From assembly GCA_052435735.1 (NCBI GenBank), contig JBQVNB010000002.1, forward strand, positions 229,676-293,675: a stretch of 64,000 nt of DNA. Reading direction: 5' to 3'. The notes beneath the pieces are model-generated. The model made no database searches and was not told the DNA's origin. It saw only the letters and a list, made by a program, of their open reading frames with translations. A program made the translations under genes and the position numbers. Positions 59,627 to 64,000 of the stretch are shown here, in pieces (position 1 is the stretch's first letter; every line of letters starts with the position of its first letter). Source of the DNA: Aliihoeflea sp052435735. GTDB taxonomy: Bacteria; Pseudomonadota; Alphaproteobacteria; Rhizobiales; Rhizobiaceae.

Positions 59627-60102
59627 GCCTGCACCTCTGCCGCGATCTCTTCGATCCGTTCGGCGTCGAGCCGGCCGATCACCTCGCCATCGACCATGGC
59701 GGAGGGCGCGCAGGCGCAAAGACCGAGGCAATAGACGGGCTCGAGCGTCACCGCGCCGTCGGCCGACGTCTCGTGGAAACCGATGCCGAGCAGTGCCTGC
59801 AGTATGGCGGCCAGCGCGTCGCCGCCCATCGACTGGCAGGCTTCCGCGCGGCACAGCTTGATGACATGGCGGCCGGCGGGGGCGCGGCGGTAGTCATGAT
59901 AGAAGGTCACGACGCCATGCACCTCGGCGTTGGAGATGTTCAGCGCGTCGGCGATCACCGGCAGGGCGTCCTGCGGCACGAAGCCGAACTCGTCCTGGAT
60001 GCCATGCAGGATCGGCAGCAGCGGGCCGTCCAGCCCCTGATGCTCTGCGATGATGGCAGCGGTTCTCGCTGCGATCTGGGTACTTGCCTGCTGCATCGTC
60101 AC
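59623..60102 (-). CDS. fdsG: Formate dehydrogenase gamma subunit
   Basis: A 159-residue NuoE-like [2Fe-2S] protein. Cluster cysteines are in CRAEAC near residue 84 and CLGLC near residue 125. GVVTFYHDYR is the usual family stretch. It couples to FdsB. It is the first gene of the operon, 126 bases after the LysR gene, with a LysR-type palindrome in between. Confidence 0.94.
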   Translation of the reverse strand: MTMQQASTQIAARTAAIIAEHQGLDGPLLPILHGIQDEFGFVPQDALPVIADALNISNAEVHGVVTFYHDYRRAPAGRHVIKLCRAEACQSMGGDALAAILQALLGIGFHETSADGAVTLEPVYCLGLCACAPSAMVDGEVIGRLDAERIEEIAAEVQA

Positions 60103-60188
60103 GCAGCGCCCTCCCTGATCAAGGCATATGTGCGATTTCGATCAAGCCGCAGAAATGCCCCGGAATCAATAAAGCCGAATCGTCGTTC

Positions 60189-60205
60189 GATAGAGAAAAT
60201 CTATC
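60189..60205. promoter_or_regulatory. LysR-type T-N11-A site upstream of fdsG
   Basis: GATAGA-N5-TCTATC is a perfect 17-base palindrome containing ATAG-N7-CTAT and so the T-N11-A pattern of LysR regulators. It lies 87 bases before the fdsG start and just after the LysR gene. Confidence 0.55.
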
Positions 60206-60228
60206 AAACGCGTTCATTCGACATTAGG

Positions 60229-61128
60229 TCAGCGCTCGGCGTCGAAGTCGCCTGCGAGCGTCATCGCCTCGTCCAGAAGCGCCGCGACGAGCGGCGTGTG
60301 CGGCTGCCGGTCGGCGGCCACGAGGCCGACCAGATGACTTGCGTCAGGCTCGACAATGGGGATAGCGCGGATCGGCTCGGCGAAGCCGAATGTCTCGGCA
60401 AGGTTGAGCGGCATGATCGACGACCATTTGCCGGTGCGGATATGCGAAAACAGCACGATCATCGAGTTCGATTCCAGCGTCGGCCGGGCGACGCTGCCGG
60501 CCTCGGCCAGATGCTGGTCGATGATGCGCCGGTTCTGCATGTCGGGCGTCAACAGGCACAGCGGCAGGTCTGCGACTTCGGCCCAGGTGACCGAACGGCG
60601 ATCGGCAAATTCGGTGCCGGCGGCGGTGATGAGCTGGTAGCGCTCCGAATAAAGCGGCACCGAAACGACGCGGCCGAGCGGCTCGTTGTCGAGATAGGTG
60701 ATGCCGACATCGATGTCGAAATTGCCGAGCAGGGACAGGACCTCGATCGAGGTGCGCGACAGCACCGAGAAGGTGACGCCGGGATGATGCTCGCGAAATG
60801 GCGTCGTCAGCCGCGGGATCATGGCGAGTGCCGTTGGAATGGCGGCGATTCGGATGCGCCCCGAAAGGCCATGCCGCGCCGCGCGCATCTCCTCCTTCAT
60901 GGTCCGCGCATCGCCGGTGATCCGCCGCGCCCAGACGAGCACCTGCTCGCCCTCCGCGGTCAGTCCCTGAAAGCGCGATCCCCTCTTGACCAGCATGACG
61001 CCGAGCTTGTCCTCCAGCGCCTTGATCGCGGCCGAAAGCGTCGGCTGAGTGATACCCAGTTCCTCGGCGGCACGGCCGAAATGCTGCGCCCGTGCAAGCG
61101 CGATGAAGAATTCCAGCCTGTCGATCAT
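60229..61128 (-). CDS. LysR family transcriptional regulator (probable fds regulator)
   Basis: A 299-residue LysR protein. The N-terminal winged helix-turn-helix covers residues 1-60 (HFGRAAEELGITQPTLSAAI); the C-terminal co-inducer domain covers about 90-299. It lies directly upstream of fdsG on the same strand, the usual place for the formate dehydrogenase regulator, and a T-N11-A palindrome lies between them. Formate or a downstream metabolite as effector is inference. Confidence 0.9.
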   Translation of the reverse strand: MIDRLEFFIALARAQHFGRAAEELGITQPTLSAAIKALEDKLGVMLVKRGSRFQGLTAEGEQVLVWARRITGDARTMKEEMRAARHGLSGRIRIAAIPTALAMIPRLTTPFREHHPGVTFSVLSRTSIEVLSLLGNFDIDVGITYLDNEPLGRVVSVPLYSERYQLITAAGTEFADRRSVTWAEVADLPLCLLTPDMQNRRIIDQHLAEAGSVARPTLESNSMIVLFSHIRTGKWSSIMPLNLAETFGFAEPIRAIPIVEPDASHLVGLVAADRQPHTPLVAALLDEAMTLAGDFDAER

Positions 61129-61166
61129 GGCCGGACCCTATCGCGCGCGACGCTGCCGCGAAAGCC

Positions 61167-61655
61167 TCAGCCGCGCGCGGCCGCTTCGAGCGCCGCAACG
61201 TCGAGCTTGATCATCTTCATCATTGCGGCCGTGACGCGCGCGGCCTTCGCACGGTCCGGATCGGCCATCAGGCGCGGCAGTATTTCGGGCACGATCTGCC
61301 ACGAAAAGCCGTAGCGATCCTTGACCCATCCACACTGGACCTCCTGTCCGCCATCGGCGGAAAGCTTGTTCCAGTATTCGTCGACCTCCGCCTGGTCCTT
61401 GCACAGGATCTGGAACGAAACGCTATCCGAGCGCGCTGCGCCCGGATGCGGACCGCCATTGAGGCAGACGAAGCCATGGCCCTCGATCCGAAATTCGGCG
61501 GTCAGCACCTGGCCCTCGGTCGTATGCGGCTCGCCGCCGCCCGGTGCTTTAAGAACATCGCCGATCTGCGTGTTGCGAAAGACCGACGCGTAAAAGCGCG
61601 CCGCCTCTTCGGCCTCGGTCTCGAACCAGAGCCATGTGGTCAGCTTGTCCTGCAT
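61167..61655 (-). CDS. VOC family protein (PhnB/3-demethylubiquinone methyltransferase-like)
   Basis: A 162-residue glyoxalase/bleomycin-resistance fold protein of the PhnB-like type: TWLWFETEAEEAARFYASVF at the start, HGFVCLNGGP in the middle and KDRYGFSWQIVPEILPRLM near residue 112. This group has paired beta-alpha-beta modules and no firmly known activity; the methyltransferase name in databases is by domain only. It converges with nothing and diverges from the Mrp gene. Confidence 0.88.
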   Translation of the reverse strand: MQDKLTTWLWFETEAEEAARFYASVFRNTQIGDVLKAPGGGEPHTTEGQVLTAEFRIEGHGFVCLNGGPHPGAARSDSVSFQILCKDQAEVDEYWNKLSADGGQEVQCGWVKDRYGFSWQIVPEILPRLMADPDRAKAARVTAAMMKMIKLDVAALEAAARG

Positions 61656-61801
61656 GACGAACTCCTTCCTTGATGTCGTTCGCGCAAAGGACGCACGCGC
61701 CGCTTCGGCGCCGACATTGAGCGTGCGAAAAACTTCGCCGCTTGGTTCGCGGCCGATTATGGCCTATCTGCTCATCAGTCCATTCCAGCGAAACGTGCAT
61801 C

Positions 61802-62956
<1,155 letters not shown>

Positions 62957-62981
62957 TTGCGAAAAGGGGAAGGGGGAGGCC

Positions 62982-63782
62982 ATGAGCCAGGACGTCGTCA
63001 TTTACGAGAAGCGGGACGGCTATTCCGTCATCACGCTCAACCGGCCGGACCGGCTGAATTCGTTCAACGAGGCGCAGCATCATGCGTTGCGGGCCGCACT
63101 TGACGAATGCGAGAAGGATGCGAACTGCGGCGCGATCCTCTTGACAGGCGCCGGCCGCGGCTTTTGCGCTGGGCAGGACCTTTCGGACCGCGACCCGGCG
63201 ATGATGGGCGAGCGCCCCGATCTCGGCAAGACGCTGGAAACCTTCTACAATCCGCTGGTACGCAAGCTGCGCGCAATGGAAAAGCCGGTCGTCTGTGCGG
63301 TCAACGGCGTCGCGGCCGGCGCCGGCGCCAACATCGCCTTTTCCTGCGACATCGTACTGGCCGCGAAGTCGGCGAAGTTCATCCAGGCCTTTTCCAAGAT
63401 CGCGCTCGTCCCCGACGCTGGCGGCACCTACTGGCTGACCCGACACCTCGGCGAAGCGCGCGCCAAGGCGCTTGCCATGACGGCCGAACCACTCTCCGCC
63501 GAAGACGCTGCCAACTGGGGCCTCATCTGGAAGGCAGTCGACGACGACAAGCTGATGGACGAGGCGATCAAGCTGGTCGAAACCTTCGCCAAGGGCCCGA
63601 CCAACGCCTATGCGCTGACCAAGAAGGCGATCCACGAAGCATCGGTGAATTCACTCGACGCGCAACTCGATGCCGAGCGCAAATACCAGCGCGAGGCGGG
63701 TATGTCGGACGACTACAAAGAAGGCGTCGCGGCGTTCCTGCAAAAGCGCCCGGCCGACTTTCGCGCGGTAAGGAAGGGCTGA
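62982..63782 (+). CDS. Enoyl-CoA hydratase/isomerase family protein (PaaG-like)
   Basis: A 266-residue crotonase-fold enzyme. Oxyanion-hole stretches GRGFCAGQDLSDRD and VNGVAAGAGANIAFSCDIVL, and the acidic active-site residue in LVPDAGGTYWLTR. These match PaaG (1,2-epoxyphenylacetyl-CoA isomerase) more than short-chain enoyl-CoA hydratases. GGGGGAGG lies before ATG 62982. No other phenylacetate genes are in view, so the pathway assignment is tentative. Confidence 0.85.
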   Translation: MSQDVVIYEKRDGYSVITLNRPDRLNSFNEAQHHALRAALDECEKDANCGAILLTGAGRGFCAGQDLSDRDPAMMGERPDLGKTLETFYNPLVRKLRAMEKPVVCAVNGVAAGAGANIAFSCDIVLAAKSAKFIQAFSKIALVPDAGGTYWLTRHLGEARAKALAMTAEPLSAEDAANWGLIWKAVDDDKLMDEAIKLVETFAKGPTNAYALTKKAIHEASVNSLDAQLDAERKYQREAGMSDDYKEGVAAFLQKRPADFRAVRKG

Positions 63783-63837
63783 GTAGGTCCGGCGTCGTCC
63801 CGGAACGCGCATGGCGCGAAGCGACAGGCGCGTATCC

Positions 63838-63878
63838 GGGATCCATTCCGTGCGGTCGAAGGTCACGGAATGGGTCCC
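63838..63878. repeat. REP-like palindrome
   Basis: Arms GGGATCCATTCCGTG (63838-63852) and CACGGAATGGGTCCC (63864-63878) pair over 15 positions with one G-T, around an 11-base loop. This style of extragenic palindrome is common in Hyphomicrobiales. It follows the PaaG-like gene. Confidence 0.65.
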
Positions 63879-63904
63879 TGTGTATCGTGTCCATGTCATA
63901 GTGG

Positions 63905-64000
63905 CTGCGGGCGGGAGACCGTTGGGTCCCTGGTCTTGAGACCGATATCCGGCTCTGGTCCCCGCCCGCTTTGATACACCTGAACAGTTGCACGAGGCCG
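63905..64000 (+). other. Structured non-coding segment reaching the window edge
   Basis: GCGGGCGGG (63907-63915) pairs with CCCGCCCGC (63961-63969), enclosing a small GGTC/GACC hairpin (63938-63949). No open frame is convincing. The layout could be the non-coding end of a mobile element continuing beyond the window (IS110-type elements carry such a structured leader), but nothing in view proves it. Confidence 0.35.

Overview
The window is GC-rich, densely coded bacterial chromosome. It most resembles an alphaproteobacterium of the order Hyphomicrobiales (Rhizobiales), perhaps a Mesorhizobium/Aquamicrobium-like Phyllobacteriaceae. The reasons are the rpmH-rnpA-yidC...engB housekeeping block, an inositol cluster with an RpiR-type regulator and a long IolC, an fdsGBA-fdhD-fdsD formate dehydrogenase operon, several solute-importer operons (TRAP and ABC), and a palindromic intergenic repeat of a type I associate with this order. 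The genus is inference.

Layout. 1-3144: end of a catabolic operon (HyuA-like hydantoinase/oxoprolinase, cut by the window edge; an isochorismatase-fold protein lacking the usual cysteine; an FAD oxidoreductase). 3193-7637: IclR regulator, then divergently cupin plus a three-gene TRAP importer, with a visible promoter/operator. 7704-12979: GST and MarR, then divergently a second TRAP importer and a quinone oxidoreductase. 13066-22857: a two-armed system around AroM-family proteins. A DUF917-HyuA operon runs left. An AroM domain fused to a LuxR DNA-binding domain, then a second stand-alone AroM with a complete dipeptide-type ABC importer, run right. A near-palindromic motif occurs in front of both arms. 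22903-34478: myo-inositol uptake and breakdown (iolB, iolE, iolD, iolC, sugar ABC importer, RpiR regulator, and divergently two dehydrogenases including IolG). 34544-34620: tRNA-Arg(ACG). 34765-38457: TVP38 membrane protein, flavin disulfide oxidoreductase and an orphan histidine kinase in one operon.

38697-44246: rpmH, rnpA and yidC behind a strong sigma-70-type promoter, a terminator, a fasciclin-domain protein, engB, a CodA-like deaminase with an altered discriminating residue, and a small lipoprotein. 44254-53602: AraC regulator and an apparent aromatic-aldehyde module with two vanillin/benzaldehyde-type aldehyde dehydrogenases flanking a Liv-type ABC importer whose LivF carries a long repeat-containing tail. 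53642-61128: LysR regulator and NAD-dependent molybdenum formate dehydrogenase, with a DUF4287 gene inside the operon and a large inverted repeat before fdhD. 61167-63782: VOC protein, a cysteine-free Mrp ATPase and a PaaG-like enoyl-CoA isomerase/hydratase. 63783-64000: non-coding, with a REP-like palindrome and a structured segment running off the edge.

The most promising undescribed system is the AroM/DUF917/HyuA/ABC-importer locus at 13066-22857. It looks like a self-contained uptake, sensing and hydrolysis unit for an unknown (possibly cyclic amide or amino-acid-like) compound, with a racemase-like fold used as the sensor of a one-component LuxR-type regulator.
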